Under the pieces are notes generated by a model, which was given only the letters and a program-made list of their open reading frames with translations, had not been told where the DNA came from and did not search any database. 64,000 nucleotides of DNA from Candidatus Scalindua arabica (GTDB taxonomy: Bacteria; Planctomycetota; Brocadiia; Brocadiales; Scalinduaceae), in NCBI GenBank assembly GCA_018263435.1, contig JAANXD010000075.1, positions 1-64,000 of the forward strand, read 5' to 3'. The stretch's first letter is position 1; each line of letters begins with the position of its first letter. The translations under genes were made by a program, and so were the position numbers. Positions 23,011 to 33,606 of this stretch are shown here, piece after piece.

Positions 23011-24474
23011 TTATTCTTTTTCCAACACAGATTTAAATAATTCAACATATTTACGTGCACTTTTATTCCATGACCAATCCTGTTTCATGGCATTTTTCCT
23101 GAGGGCATTCCATTTTGTCTTTGACTTATATAATTCTAACGCCCTGCCTATGGTAAAGAGGAGTTCGGTGGCAAAACAGCCCTTCATCGTGAATCCGGTG
23201 GCGGTTCCGTTCTTGAGATTTTCATCATCTGCATCGATAATAGTATCTGCCAACCCTCCAGTTTCACGTACCACTGGAATAGTGCCATATCTTAAACTAT
23301 ACATCTGACTCAAGCCGCAAGGTTCATATTTTGACGGCATCAGGAAAATATCTGCACCTGCTTCGATCTGATGTGCAAGTTGATTATCAAACATTATGTT
23401 TACAGAGAGCTTCTCCTTATACCTGAGTGCTGCTCCCTTAAGCATTTGATGATATTTCTCATCTCCGATACCAAGTATGACAAGTTGAAGGTCTCTTTTC
23501 ATTAATTCATCCATAATTACTATCAAAAGGTCAATCCCCTTTTGCTCAGCCAGACGGCTGATCATACCAAGAAGCGGCGCTTTTGATTGAGGAAGATTAA
23601 GGATTTTTCGCAGGCGCTTTTTGCAAAATATCTTGCCGCGCAAATCCTCAGAACTGTATTTGTGAGATATAAACTTACCATTTTCCGGAGACCACTGACT
23701 ATAATCAACACCATTGATTATTCCATAAAGCTTGTTTTCGTGCTCTTTGAGCACACCCTCAAGCCCGCATCCAAACTCAACGGTTTTGATCTCTTCTGAA
23801 TACTTTTTTGAAACGGTTGTTATAATATCGGAAAATACCATTCCTCCTTTAAGAAAATTGATTTTTCCCCAATGTTCAAGTTGTAACGGGTTAAATAATG
23901 ACTGGTCTATTCCGGTAAGTTTCATATCTTCGTGCTGAAACAACCCTTGATATGCAAGGTTATGTATGGTCAGGACTGTTTTTATGGATGAAAGGATTTT
24001 TTCGTGAGCATACAATGTCTTCAGATAAACGGGTATTAAGGCTGTTTGCCAGTCATGGCAATGAATCACATCTATTGACAGCCCCAGTTTTTTAATTACT
24101 TCCAGTACAGCTCTTGAAAGAAAAATAAAACGTTCGACATTGTCCGGATAATCTCCGAATTCTGTTCCGTAAAGCGCATCTCTATCATAATATTCATCAC
24201 GTTGTATGAAATATACCGCAATATTCTTTGAACCGGGGTGAACACTTTTCCATAAATATCCTGTGCAAACAACATCACCAACCGGAATATCAAAAGTGAT
24301 ATCCATAAGCTTTATATCTAGACCCGATTTCCTTACCGACTTATAAAGTGGAATGAACATTGATACTTCCTGTTTAGCTTTTTCAAGGTGTAAGGGTAGT
24401 GTGCCCACAACGTCAGCGAGACCGCCGGTTTTTGCGTATGGAATTATTTCAGCTGATATTTCTGCTATCTTCAT
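23011..24474 (-). CDS. glgA: Glycogen synthase (ADP-glucose type)
   Basis: 487 residues, GT5 family. It extends alpha-1,4-glucan from ADP-glucose. The signature KTGGLADVVG lies at residues 15-24 and the second nucleotide-binding region is SKYEPCGLSQMYSLRYGTIPVVRETGG (near residue 375); HDWQTALIP and a GMISRLAEQKGIDL box are also present. It heads the downstream end of a leftward glycogen cluster. With glgC (35.9 kb) and glgB (30.4 kb) it completes the classical synthesis pathway. Confidence 0.96.
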   Translation of the reverse strand: MKIAEISAEIIPYAKTGGLADVVGTLPLHLEKAKQEVSMFIPLYKSVRKSGLDIKLMDITFDIPVGDVVCTGYLWKSVHPGSKNIAVYFIQRDEYYDRDALYGTEFGDYPDNVERFIFLSRAVLEVIKKLGLSIDVIHCHDWQTALIPVYLKTLYAHEKILSSIKTVLTIHNLAYQGLFQHEDMKLTGIDQSLFNPLQLEHWGKINFLKGGMVFSDIITTVSKKYSEEIKTVEFGCGLEGVLKEHENKLYGIINGVDYSQWSPENGKFISHKYSSEDLRGKIFCKKRLRKILNLPQSKAPLLGMISRLAEQKGIDLLIVIMDELMKRDLQLVILGIGDEKYHQMLKGAALRYKEKLSVNIMFDNQLAHQIEAGADIFLMPSKYEPCGLSQMYSLRYGTIPVVRETGGLADTIIDADDENLKNGTATGFTMKGCFATELLFTIGRALELYKSKTKWNALRKNAMKQDWSWNKSARKYVELFKSVLEKE

Positions 24475-24555
24475 TTTTTGCTTAAAGCAAAGCTTTTAAT
24501 ACATTGACGCTCCCAGGCAGAGCTTAGAATCGAGAGGATCGCTCAACATAAACTT

Positions 24556-26268
24556 CTATCTTATATATGCCTCTGTAACATATCTCAGCATCATTCTATG
24601 CGTGTTAAAGTAGTAGGCATTTTTACCAATTGCATTCTTCATCATACTTATCCATTTGTTTCTATCTTGATAGAAGGTCGGGATTATTACTTCTTCGAGT
24701 TTTCTGTAAAGATCGCTTGTGTCTATCTCATTAGCGTTCTCATCAGGCACAACCTCTGTTGACTCAGGACCTATAGACCAGCCGGTATATCCTTCTATGT
24801 GCCCTTCGATCCACCACCCGTCAAGAACACTAAAATTCAGAACTCCATTGTGTGCGGCCTTCATGCCGCTCGTTCCTGATGCTTCAAGCGGCCTCATAGG
24901 GGTGTTCAGCCAGACATCTACACCAGATACTATCTTCAGGGCAGTCTCCATATTATAATTATTTATAAAAGCAATGTTTATCTTGCCTTTCAGCTTATGT
25001 GAAAATGAAAATATATCTTCTATAAGTTTTTTGCCTCCTTCATCCTTTGGATGTGCCTTTCCTGCATAAATTACCTGAATCTTACCGGATGCAATTTTCT
25101 CAAGCTTATTAATATCAGTAAATAACAGGGATGCTCTTTTGTACGTGGCAAATCTTCTTGCAAATCCTATCGTAAGCGTTTCATAATCCATGTTCAAATC
25201 ATGGGTAGAGTTTACATAATCAATAAGTATTTTTTTTGCTTCTAAATGTGCGTTCCAAAGCTCCATTGGTGGAACCGCATCAACTCTCACAAACAGTTCC
25301 GGTTCGTTTGCCCAGCCCGGTAAGTATTTATCAAATAATCGCTTAAAACTGTCACACGTCCAGGTATAAGAATGTACACCATTTGTTATTGAGTTTATTT
25401 TATAACCTGGAAACATATTCTGAGATACCTCTCCGTGTTTTTTGGCAACCCCATTCACATCATTACTCAGATTTAAGGCAAGAAGCGTCATATTCAAATG
25501 TTCTTCCCCTGCAAGACTGCGAATAACATTCTCCGGGAAATAATCACCAATAACATTCCTGTAAAGGTCATAAGAAAACTTATCATGCCCTGCTTCAACC
25601 GGCGTGTGTGTAGTAAACACACACAACTCTTTAACGGTTTTAAAATTCCACACGGATGACTCGTCCCACACTTCCTCTAAATTACTCTTAAACTGATGTA
25701 AAAGCTCAAGTGTTAAAAATGCTGCGTGTCCTTCATTCATGTGATATTTCTTAATCTTAAATCCAAGTGTCTTTAACATTCTAACACCACCTATCCCGAG
25801 AATTACTTCCTGCTTGATTCTGTAATTATCGTCTCTGCCATAGAGATGATAAGTTAATTCCATGTCTTCCTCACTATTTTCAGGCAAATTAGTATCAAGA
25901 AATAACACGGGAATTTTACCACCCCTGGGACTCTTGACAAAGTAAACCCATGCCTGAATATATACCTTCCTGCCTTCAATTGTAACGTCCACCTTTTCCG
26001 GTGCCATTTTCATCGATTCGGAGGGGCCCCATATTGCAGGTGATTCTATCTGTCTTCCCTGATCATCTATGTCCTGTTTAAAATACCCTTTATGGTATAT
26101 TAATGTTACTGCAACGAGAGGGAGATTTAAATCCGCACTTGATTTAATAGTGTCTCCGGCAAGTATACCCAATCCACCACTGAATGTGGGTATCTCGTCT
26201 CTAAGACCAATTTCCATAGAGAAATAAGCTATCTTAGACCCATTTTTGTATTTTTCTAATATTGACAA
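24556..26268 (-). CDS. glgP: Alpha-glucan (glycogen/maltodextrin) phosphorylase
   Basis: 570 residues, the short GT35 form (about 550-570 residues) found in many bacteria and archaea. It releases glucose 1-phosphate from glucan ends. The start (AYFSMEIGLRDEIPTFSGGLG) and YHMNEGHAAFLTLELL are typical, and the PLP-binding region EASGTSGMKAAHNGVLNFS (near residue 465) contains the cofactor lysine. It lies between glgA and malQ on the same strand and supplies the degradation branch of the cluster. Confidence 0.94.
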   Translation of the reverse strand: MSILEKYKNGSKIAYFSMEIGLRDEIPTFSGGLGILAGDTIKSSADLNLPLVAVTLIYHKGYFKQDIDDQGRQIESPAIWGPSESMKMAPEKVDVTIEGRKVYIQAWVYFVKSPRGGKIPVLFLDTNLPENSEEDMELTYHLYGRDDNYRIKQEVILGIGGVRMLKTLGFKIKKYHMNEGHAAFLTLELLHQFKSNLEEVWDESSVWNFKTVKELCVFTTHTPVEAGHDKFSYDLYRNVIGDYFPENVIRSLAGEEHLNMTLLALNLSNDVNGVAKKHGEVSQNMFPGYKINSITNGVHSYTWTCDSFKRLFDKYLPGWANEPELFVRVDAVPPMELWNAHLEAKKILIDYVNSTHDLNMDYETLTIGFARRFATYKRASLLFTDINKLEKIASGKIQVIYAGKAHPKDEGGKKLIEDIFSFSHKLKGKINIAFINNYNMETALKIVSGVDVWLNTPMRPLEASGTSGMKAAHNGVLNFSVLDGWWIEGHIEGYTGWSIGPESTEVVPDENANEIDTSDLYRKLEEVIIPTFYQDRNKWISMMKNAIGKNAYYFNTHRMMLRYVTEAYIR

Positions 26269-26479
26269 AAATTAGTTCCTTTCAGCCTGCCCGAAAGTCA
26301 TGGTTCAGTGCTTACTGTGAAATGCCTGCACATGGTTGCATCTGGGCGGCGCTATGTACTAAAATGTATAAAACCATGTTTTTCTAAACTTATCGAAAAT
26401 AAATTCGAAATTTGATATTCGGATTTTTGATTACCGGCTCTGCTACTCTATGTTTGTCTGTGTATATCTGTGTCCAAAA

Positions 26480-27979
26480 TTATCCCCTTCCATAAATCCT
26501 GGTCATATCGGAAAGTCTTTTTTTTATAGAAGGAGATAATCTCTCCGGTACGAGCCTCCATCTCCAATTCCCCTTAGTGCTTGCAGGTAGATTTGTCCTG
26601 GCTTTTTCTCCCAGTCCAAGAATATCCTGCATAGGTATGATAACCATATTTGCGACAGAACTCATAACAAGTTTAATAAGTTCCCAGTGTATTTCTTTCT
26701 CTGTGACCTTACGTCCTATATATTCAAAAACCCTTTTTTTGTCTTCAGCGCTTGTTTCTTTCTTAAACCAGCCCTTAATCGTGTTATTATCGTGCGTTCC
26801 TGTATAAGCTACACAGTTTTTTATATAGTTGTGAGGTGCATAAGGATTGGTTGAGAGGTCTTCTCCAAACGCAAAAAGCAGTACTTTCATACCAGGAAAA
26901 CCAAATAGATCCATAGTTTCTCTTACATCAGGAGTAATAACTCCAAGGTCCTCTACAATGATCGGAAGATGATGAAAATGTTCCAGAAGGGTATTAAAGA
27001 AATCCTTTGCAGGTGCTTCTTTCCATCTTCCATTTGTTGCTACCTTTTCATTTGCCTGTATTTTCCAGTAACCAACAAATCCTCTAAAGTGATCTAGCCT
27101 GAACATATGAAAGAAATTAAGATTTTGTTCTATACGTCTTATCCACCACAAATACTTAGTTTCTTTAAGAACTTCCCAATCATAAACTGGATGTCCCCAC
27201 AACTGGCCTGTAGAGCTGAAGTAATCCGGTGGCACCCCTGCAACAAAAGCAGGTTTTTTTTCTTCATTCAACTTGAATATCTCTGGATTTGCCCATACAT
27301 CAGAGCTGTCATAATTCACATAAATAGGTAAATCTCCAATTATACTTACATTCCTGCTATCACAGTAATTTTTAAGCGAATTCCACTGTTGGAAGAATAT
27401 AAATTGGAGAAACTTTTCCATTAATATCGTTTCCCACAATCTTTCCTTCCACTCTTTTATCGTTCCTTCCCTTCTATCCCTCAGTTCTACCGTCCACTTG
27501 CCCCAGTCAACCTTATTAAAATGTTTTTTTATGGAAATAAACAGACTATAATCATCCAGCCAATGGAGGTTCTCATTACAAAATCTATTAAAGTCATGAT
27601 ATTCCGCTAAGTTGTCTTTGTTTTTCTCGAAAGCAATTCCAAAAATCTTCTCTTTATACTTAGTAACGGCTCTATAATCAACCCTTTCCTTAGGAAATGC
27701 TGGATGGACTTCTATGTCAGACTTAAAAAGAATTCCATTTTCCACCATTAAGTCCGGGCTTATCAAAAGAGTATTTCCGGCATAGGCTGAAAAGCTACTG
27801 TAAGGAGAGTTTCCATATACAGCACATGTCTGGTTTAATGGAAGTATCTGCCAGAAACTTTGGTTGGTCTCTGCAAGGAAATCTACAAATCTATAAGCCT
27901 CTGTTCCAATATCCCCAATGCCGTATGGCGATGGAAGGGATGTAATATGAAGAAGTATCCCACTCCCTCTTTTTCCCAC
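26480..27979 (-). CDS. malQ: 4-alpha-glucanotransferase (amylomaltase)
   Basis: 499 residues, GH77. It moves alpha-1,4-glucan segments between chains, completing maltodextrin turnover. Visible family features are SGILLHITSLPSPYGIGDIG at the start, GDLPIYVNYDSSDVWANP (near residue 215), FRLDHFRGFVGYW (catalytic Asp), VEDLGVITPDV (general acid Glu) and TGTHDNNTIKGW. A 210-bp spacer separates it from glgP; GH57 lies 13 bases upstream on the same strand. Confidence 0.95.
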   Translation of the reverse strand: MGKRGSGILLHITSLPSPYGIGDIGTEAYRFVDFLAETNQSFWQILPLNQTCAVYGNSPYSSFSAYAGNTLLISPDLMVENGILFKSDIEVHPAFPKERVDYRAVTKYKEKIFGIAFEKNKDNLAEYHDFNRFCNENLHWLDDYSLFISIKKHFNKVDWGKWTVELRDRREGTIKEWKERLWETILMEKFLQFIFFQQWNSLKNYCDSRNVSIIGDLPIYVNYDSSDVWANPEIFKLNEEKKPAFVAGVPPDYFSSTGQLWGHPVYDWEVLKETKYLWWIRRIEQNLNFFHMFRLDHFRGFVGYWKIQANEKVATNGRWKEAPAKDFFNTLLEHFHHLPIIVEDLGVITPDVRETMDLFGFPGMKVLLFAFGEDLSTNPYAPHNYIKNCVAYTGTHDNNTIKGWFKKETSAEDKKRVFEYIGRKVTEKEIHWELIKLVMSSVANMVIIPMQDILGLGEKARTNLPASTKGNWRWRLVPERLSPSIKKRLSDMTRIYGRG

Positions 27980-27992
27980 TTTTCCTCCTTAA

Positions 27993-30416
27993 TTATACTT
28001 TTATATTCAAGTAATAGCCCAGTTTAAGAAAACTTTCAACCCACCGCTTTGCAGATTTATCTCCTTTTTCAGCCTTTTCTTTCATTATATTGTAAAAATC
28101 TTTGCCTACTAAAAAATAATTATTCTGAGCCTTCCAAAGGTCAAGTGATAAAGATAAAGGTTTTAATACCTCTAAGGTCTTGTCAATCTTTTCGAAGAGC
28201 CGTATATCTTCCGGCTGCTGATACAGCCTTTCCATTAATAAATTTAACCATGAGCTCGCTACAAATTCAATCGTTGTTGTGTCAATCTTAACAGGCCATC
28301 TTCTGGTTTCATCTATCAATTTTTTAAGATTTTCTATTTCTAAATCCTCTTTTTCGAAGATTCGCTTCATATCGGTATTTAGTACATATTCAGCCGCAGC
28401 AGAAAAAGGCCTTGGTATTGGTATATGTAGACTATGGAAATAATTCATAATAGCATAGTTATCTTCGTATATATTACGGTAAGATGTTTCAACATCTTCA
28501 TATCTTGATTTAAGTATCAGATTTAAGACCTTCCTCTGTTCATCTTTAAATAGATGCCAAATAGAATAGATGTTGTTTTCAAAGTGTTTATCCATAAGCC
28601 TTACCATTGCGGGAACATCGCCTTTTTCAAATGCCTGTTTAATACCATTCTGCATGTCCAGAAACTCTTTATCACCCTTAAATTCTTTGACGCCTCCATT
28701 AATATTATGGTCTCCAAGATGGAGCACAGCAAAGACAATTGTCTTTGCATCCCATGTTATTCCAGAGGTAATATTTACTTTTCCAACAGTAAGTGTAAGT
28801 CTTCCAGCCTTCACTTTGCCGCATAAGGCGCTCTTTGCAGTATAATGAAACGTTTTTATCTCTTCCTCCGGACATTTTTCGAAGATGGATGATATGCTAT
28901 AATGCGCCCCTACCCTAAGGAGGTCGCTTCTGGTCGGTTTTACAAATGACTCGTAAACCTTTGCGGCGTTTTCAAATGTGTTACTTGGTGCCTTTTCTAA
29001 ATATTTTATATACTCTGAATCAATAGACACGTCCTGTAGTTCTTCTGCAAATTGAATAACTCTCAATGCGTACTGCATTATTTGCTTGGCTTCGATACCG
29101 GCGATTTCATCAAAGAACCAGCCGCAGCTTGTATACATCAACAGGGCATTTCTCTGCATCTCAAGAAGCTTTAAAGCCCTTATCTTTTCTTTCTTTGAGA
29201 GTTTATTAATAGCATGTTTTCTTAAGAAGGATTCAACATTCTTAAATGACCTGTCAAGTATAACCTCAATATATTCATTTCTTACATTCCATGGGTCTTT
29301 AAAATATTCAGAAGCTTCGCTCTTATAAATGGGAATGGCCTCATCCCTCAGCCAGTCCATCGCTTCTCTCAAGGGTCTCCTCCAGGTTTGAGTCCATCCC
29401 GGATTTATTCCCGAATTGCAGCCGCAATCATCCTCCCATCTCCCTATCCCATGTACGCAGCTCCAGGATGAGTTTTCAACAATTTCGACTATATGAGTTG
29501 GGGGATGTTTCTCAAGGTACTCTCCGTAGTTCGTTATCTTTGCCAGATTCTTGGATTCGATATAATGCAGGCAATATGAGAGGGCCATATCCCCAAAACG
29601 CTTGTGGTGGCCAAATGTCTCACCGTCAGTCGCAATATGGACAATCCTGGGATGGCCATCTACATCACTAAATGCAGAAACCAATCTTTTGGCAAACGCC
29701 TCTCCGTCATTCAACAATTTTCCGAAGGATACTTCCTGCGCAATCTGACCGTTATAGAAGAAAAGGTTGATTGATTTTCCAGAGGGTAGGCGGCAGAGAT
29801 AGGCCATGGCAGGATCTATCTTTTCTCCAGTCGCGTCAATCCAGTTCTCTGAATCGTCTATCCTCTTAACTCTCTTTGCCTGTCTCTGAGAAAGAATAGT
29901 ATACTTTATTCCCATGGTTGCCAGCACCTCAAGGGTCTCTATATCCACAGCAGTCTCAGGGAGCCACATCCCTTCAGGGTATCTGTTAAACCTCTTTTGA
30001 AAATCCTTTATTCCCCACGCTACCTGAGTATATTTGTCATTTTTATTTGCGAGAGGCAGTATCATATGGTTGTATGCCTGTGCTATGGCGGAACCGTGTC
30101 CGGAAAAATTTTCCATACTTAATCTGTCCGCATCAAGAATTACCTTGTAAATATCGGGGTTTTGTCTCTCTATCCATGATAATAAGGTTGGGCCAAAATC
30201 AAAATTTATTTTAGTATACGTATTAGTTATCCCTATTATCCTATTCTCTGAGTCGAGTATACGAGAAGCCGTATTTGGTGCGTAACACTCTGCAGCGATC
30301 CTTTCATTCCAGTCATGATAAGGGTACGCCGACTCCTGAAATTCAATCTCTTCAAGCCATGGGTTTTCTCTTGGCGGCTGGTAAAAGTGTCCATGTATGC
30401 AGATATATTTATTCAT
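27993..30416 (-). CDS. Glycoside hydrolase family 57 with DUF3536 C-domain
   Basis: 807 residues. The N-terminal GH57 barrel is clear: ICIHGHFYQPPRENPWLE at residues 4-21, catalytic nucleophile in MWLPETAVD, and acid/base region IATDGETFGHHKRFGD. The C-terminal half is the DUF3536 helical domain (for example EEIKTFHYTAKSALCGKVKA). GH57 enzymes act on alpha-glucans as amylases, branching enzymes or 4-alpha-glucanotransferases. With a GH13 glgB encoded next door, an amylase or debranching role is more likely than branching, but sequence alone cannot tell. The stop of glgB is two bases from its start. Confidence 0.9.
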   Translation of the reverse strand: MNKYICIHGHFYQPPRENPWLEEIEFQESAYPYHDWNERIAAECYAPNTASRILDSENRIIGITNTYTKINFDFGPTLLSWIERQNPDIYKVILDADRLSMENFSGHGSAIAQAYNHMILPLANKNDKYTQVAWGIKDFQKRFNRYPEGMWLPETAVDIETLEVLATMGIKYTILSQRQAKRVKRIDDSENWIDATGEKIDPAMAYLCRLPSGKSINLFFYNGQIAQEVSFGKLLNDGEAFAKRLVSAFSDVDGHPRIVHIATDGETFGHHKRFGDMALSYCLHYIESKNLAKITNYGEYLEKHPPTHIVEIVENSSWSCVHGIGRWEDDCGCNSGINPGWTQTWRRPLREAMDWLRDEAIPIYKSEASEYFKDPWNVRNEYIEVILDRSFKNVESFLRKHAINKLSKKEKIRALKLLEMQRNALLMYTSCGWFFDEIAGIEAKQIMQYALRVIQFAEELQDVSIDSEYIKYLEKAPSNTFENAAKVYESFVKPTRSDLLRVGAHYSISSIFEKCPEEEIKTFHYTAKSALCGKVKAGRLTLTVGKVNITSGITWDAKTIVFAVLHLGDHNINGGVKEFKGDKEFLDMQNGIKQAFEKGDVPAMVRLMDKHFENNIYSIWHLFKDEQRKVLNLILKSRYEDVETSYRNIYEDNYAIMNYFHSLHIPIPRPFSAAAEYVLNTDMKRIFEKEDLEIENLKKLIDETRRWPVKIDTTTIEFVASSWLNLLMERLYQQPEDIRLFEKIDKTLEVLKPLSLSLDLWKAQNNYFLVGKDFYNIMKEKAEKGDKSAKRWVESFLKLGYYLNIKV

Positions 30417-30418
30417 AT

Positions 30419-32356
30419 TTAGTCAGAATTTTTGAAGAATAAAACACTCAAAGGTGGCAAAGTCAGAGAAATAGAATGTTTTCTTCCGTGTACAGGTTTT
30501 GCTGAAGCTTCAACACCTCTGGAATTACCACAGCCACTTCCGCCATATATCTCTGCATCGCTGTTTAAAATCTCTCTCCAAAAGCCTTCCTGCAGCACTC
30601 CTACCTTGTAGTTGTGTCTTGGAACAGGAGTGAAATTGCAGACAATAAGAATAATTTTGTCAGTGTCCTTATCCTTTCTTATAAAGCTTATTATGCTATG
30701 TTCCCAGTCATTAGAGTCTATCCATTCAAAACCGTCTGCAGAGAAATCTAAGCTGTATATTGCAGACTCAGTTCTGTAAAGATGATTCAGGTCTTTAACC
30801 CACTTTTGCATCCCCTGGTGAAAGGGATATTGCAGAACGTGCCATTCCAGACTTTCATCATGGTTCCATTCTTTCCATTGCGCAAATTCTCCTCCCATGA
30901 ACAGGAGTTTTTTCCCCGGGTGGCCATACATATACCCAAATAATAGTCTCAGATTTGCATATCTCTGCCATTCGTCACCCGGCATCTTACCTATAAGCGA
31001 CCCTTTGCCATGAACTACTTCATCGTGGGAAAGAGGAAGAAGGAAATTTTCTGTAAATGCATACCATATGCTGAAAGTAAGCTCACCGTGATGGGATTTC
31101 CTGTAAACAGGATCTTTTGAGAAATATTTTAACGTATCGTGCATCCATCCCATATTCCATTTCATGCCAAAACCAAGACCTCCGATATCGGTCGGCTTTG
31201 ATACCATTGGCCATGCAGTTGACTCTTCTGCTATCGTCTGAACGTCAGGATGAGAAACGTAGACAGCTTTATTTAAGTCCCTTATGAAGCTTATGGCATC
31301 TAAATCTTCTCTTCCTCCGTATTTATTCGGTATCCATTCCCCTTCTTTTCTTGCGTAGTCAAGGTAAAGCATAGACGCAACTGCATCGACTCTGATAGCA
31401 TCAATATGATATTTATCAAGCCAGAAAAGTGCGCTGCTTATAAGAAAGGCACGCACCTCGTTCCTGCTATAGTTAAAAATATAGCTATTCCACTCAGGAT
31501 GAAACCCTCTCTTTGGATCGGCATGTTCATAGAGATATGTTCCGTCAAAAAAGGCAAGCCCGTGTTCGTCAGATGGAAAGTGTGACGGTACCCAATCCAG
31601 TATAACACCAATCCCATTTTGATGAAGATGATCAACCAGGTACATAAAATCCTGAGGAGTTCCATACCTGCTGGTTGGAGCAAAGTAGCCTACGGTCTGA
31701 TACCCCCATGAACCATAAAACGGATGTTCAGTAATTGGCAACAACTCAACATGCGTGAAGCCCATCTCCTTAACATAATCTGCAAGATAATGAGCCATTT
31801 CTCTATAAGCAAGAAACTTATTACCATCCTCAAGTGTCCGCCGCCATGAGCCAGGATGCACTTCATATACAGAAAAAGGTGCATTAAGAGAATTGTGTTT
31901 ATGTCTATTTGTCATCCATTCACTATCGTTCCATTCATAATCGAGATCCCATACCACAGAGGCAGTTTTAGGGGGTTGTTCCCAATAAGAAGCAAACGGG
32001 TCACCCTTGTCAGCTTTATAATTGCTGTATCTGGAATGTATGTGGTATTTATAAATATCTCCATTTTTAATACCGGGAATGAACCCCTCCCATACGCCGG
32101 ATCCGTCTTCCCTTGCCTTAAGCAGATGAGAGTTCTTGTTCCATTCATTAAAATCTCCTGTAACAGAGACATTTTCTGCATTTGGTGCCCATAAAGCAAA
32201 CACAGCTCCGCTCTCTTTACCAGTGATCATTATATGCGCACCAAATTTGTCATATAATCTATGGTGGTTTCCCTCCTTGAAAAGATATATGTCATGATCC
32301 GTAATAAAGTTAACATTATGGATTACGCCTTCTATCAGGTTTTCTCTATCGTTCAT
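30419..32356 (-). CDS. glgB: 1,4-alpha-glucan branching enzyme (GH13)
   Basis: 645 residues, GH13_9 type. An N-terminal CBM48 domain ([20 protein letters not shown]) leads to the barrel with [11 protein letters not shown], the nucleophile region [26 protein letters not shown] and [15 protein letters not shown], all diagnostic for GlgB. The C-terminal all-beta domain ends in [10 protein letters not shown]. It makes alpha-1,6 branches in glycogen. It starts the leftward operon glgB-GH57-malQ-glgP-glgA and is divergent from galT. Confidence 0.96.
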   Translation of the reverse strand: MNDRENLIEGVIHNVNFITDHDIYLFKEGNHHRLYDKFGAHIMITGKESGAVFALWAPNAENVSVTGDFNEWNKNSHLLKAREDGSGVWEGFIPGIKNGDIYKYHIHSRYSNYKADKGDPFASYWEQPPKTASVVWDLDYEWNDSEWMTNRHKHNSLNAPFSVYEVHPGSWRRTLEDGNKFLAYREMAHYLADYVKEMGFTHVELLPITEHPFYGSWGYQTVGYFAPTSRYGTPQDFMYLVDHLHQNGIGVILDWVPSHFPSDEHGLAFFDGTYLYEHADPKRGFHPEWNSYIFNYSRNEVRAFLISSALFWLDKYHIDAIRVDAVASMLYLDYARKEGEWIPNKYGGREDLDAISFIRDLNKAVYVSHPDVQTIAEESTAWPMVSKPTDIGGLGFGMKWNMGWMHDTLKYFSKDPVYRKSHHGELTFSIWYAFTENFLLPLSHDEVVHGKGSLIGKMPGDEWQRYANLRLLFGYMYGHPGKKLLFMGGEFAQWKEWNHDESLEWHVLQYPFHQGMQKWVKDLNHLYRTESAIYSLDFSADGFEWIDSNDWEHSIISFIRKDKDTDKIILIVCNFTPVPRHNYKVGVLQEGFWREILNSDAEIYGGSGCGNSRGVEASAKPVHGRKHSISLTLPPLSVLFFKNSD

Positions 32357-32610
32357 TGTTGCCAGTATACTGCAAAGATTTTACTTTCTGTTAATAAAAT
32401 TCTTAATTGTAATTATACATCGAATTCCATATTATACATAAATCCAGGAATTCTTGGATATTAAAATCCAGAAATTCTACTTCACAAGCATTTGTTACTT
32501 TGCAAACTACTTCAAAATATATTATACTACTGTCTAAAAATATAATAAAGTCATTCTAAACACCTTTGATTTCATGAAGGATGAAGTTTTAATGAGTTTT
32601 GGAGAAATAA
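32357..32610. other. Divergent intergenic region of the glycogen cluster
   Basis: A 254-base AT-rich spacer between glgB (leftward) and galT (rightward). It must carry the promoters of both units. The only strong match I see is the rightward promoter at 32500-32528. No open frame or RNA gene is apparent. Confidence 0.6.
32500..32528 (+). promoter_or_regulatory. Promoter upstream of galT
   Basis: TTGCAA (32500-32505), a 17-base spacer and TATACT (32523-32528), close to the sigma-70 consensus. The galT start is at 32611 with a ggag ribosome site, giving a leader of about 75 bases. It would drive galT, the histidine kinase, the response regulator and possibly glgC. Confidence 0.55.
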
Positions 32611-33606
32611 ATGCCTGAATTAAGAAGGGAGCCTGTTTCCGGACGTTGGGTAATTATTGCCACTGAAAGGGCTGCAAGGCCAACGGATTTCCAGACCAAC
32701 CATCATCAACCCGTAAAAAACAGCTTCTGTCCTTTCTGCGAAGGTAATGAAGATAAGACGCCACCGGAAATCATGGCGTATAGAGGAAACGGGTCAAAAG
32801 CAGATTCCAGTGGCTGGAGGGTCAGGGTTGTGCCAAATAAGTTCCCGGCATTAAGGACGGAAGGAGAACAAAACATACATGGAGAAGGTATATATGAAAT
32901 GATGAATGGTATTGGAGTACACGAAGTCATAATTGAGAGTCCCAAACATGTCGTGTCCTTAACTGAACTTGGTAATGGAAATGTTGAAGACGTTTTGCGG
33001 AGTTATAGAGACCGCTTGATTGAAATAAAAAAGGACAAAAGATTTGTCTACGGATTGTTGTTTAAAAATGTTGGAGTTGCGGCAGGTGCATCTCTTGAAC
33101 ATACTCACTCACAATTGATTGCGACGCCAATTGTACCACAACTGGTTGAAAATGAGATGGAGCGGGCAGAAGCATTCTTTAATAATAGCAGCAAATGTAT
33201 CTTTTGTGACATGATACAGCAAGAAATTGCTGTGGGGAAAAGAATAGTTACCTCAACAGAGAAATTTATTTCATTTACGCCATTTGCTTCCAGATTTCCT
33301 TTTGAGACGTGGATTCTCCCTAAAAAACACGAAACCCACTTTGAAAACCTGCAAAAGTTCGAGATAGACGAATTGGCAAATGTTTTAAAAAACACGTTAG
33401 CCAAGTTAGAATCTGCTCTGGATTTTCCACCATATAACTTTATAATTCATAGTACCCCCTTTAACATACAAAAGTCAGAATATTTCCATTGGCACATAGA
33501 AATAATACCAAGACTCACGAACATAGCAGGATTTGAATGGGGGACGGGATTTTATATTAATCCAATGCCTCCGGAAGAAGCTGCTGAAATCCTGAGAAAA
33601 AAATGA
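32611..33606 (+). CDS. galT: Galactose-1-phosphate uridylyltransferase (HIT superfamily)
   Basis: 331 residues. GalT exchanges UMP between UDP-glucose and galactose 1-phosphate; related bacterial enzymes use ADP. The zinc-site start CPFCEGNEDKTP (about residue 42), VRVVPNKFPAL, the second metal-site region HTHSQLIATP and the catalytic HWHIEIIPR (HxH, near residue 293) are visible. Its position beside glucan genes suggests work in hexose-phosphate and nucleotide-sugar exchange; an ADP-sugar phosphorylase activity is an alternative. Its stop overlaps the next gene by four bases. Confidence 0.9.
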   Translation: MPELRREPVSGRWVIIATERAARPTDFQTNHHQPVKNSFCPFCEGNEDKTPPEIMAYRGNGSKADSSGWRVRVVPNKFPALRTEGEQNIHGEGIYEMMNGIGVHEVIIESPKHVVSLTELGNGNVEDVLRSYRDRLIEIKKDKRFVYGLLFKNVGVAAGASLEHTHSQLIATPIVPQLVENEMERAEAFFNNSSKCIFCDMIQQEIAVGKRIVTSTEKFISFTPFASRFPFETWILPKKHETHFENLQKFEIDELANVLKNTLAKLESALDFPPYNFIIHSTPFNIQKSEYFHWHIEIIPRLTNIAGFEWGTGFYINPMPPEEAAEILRKK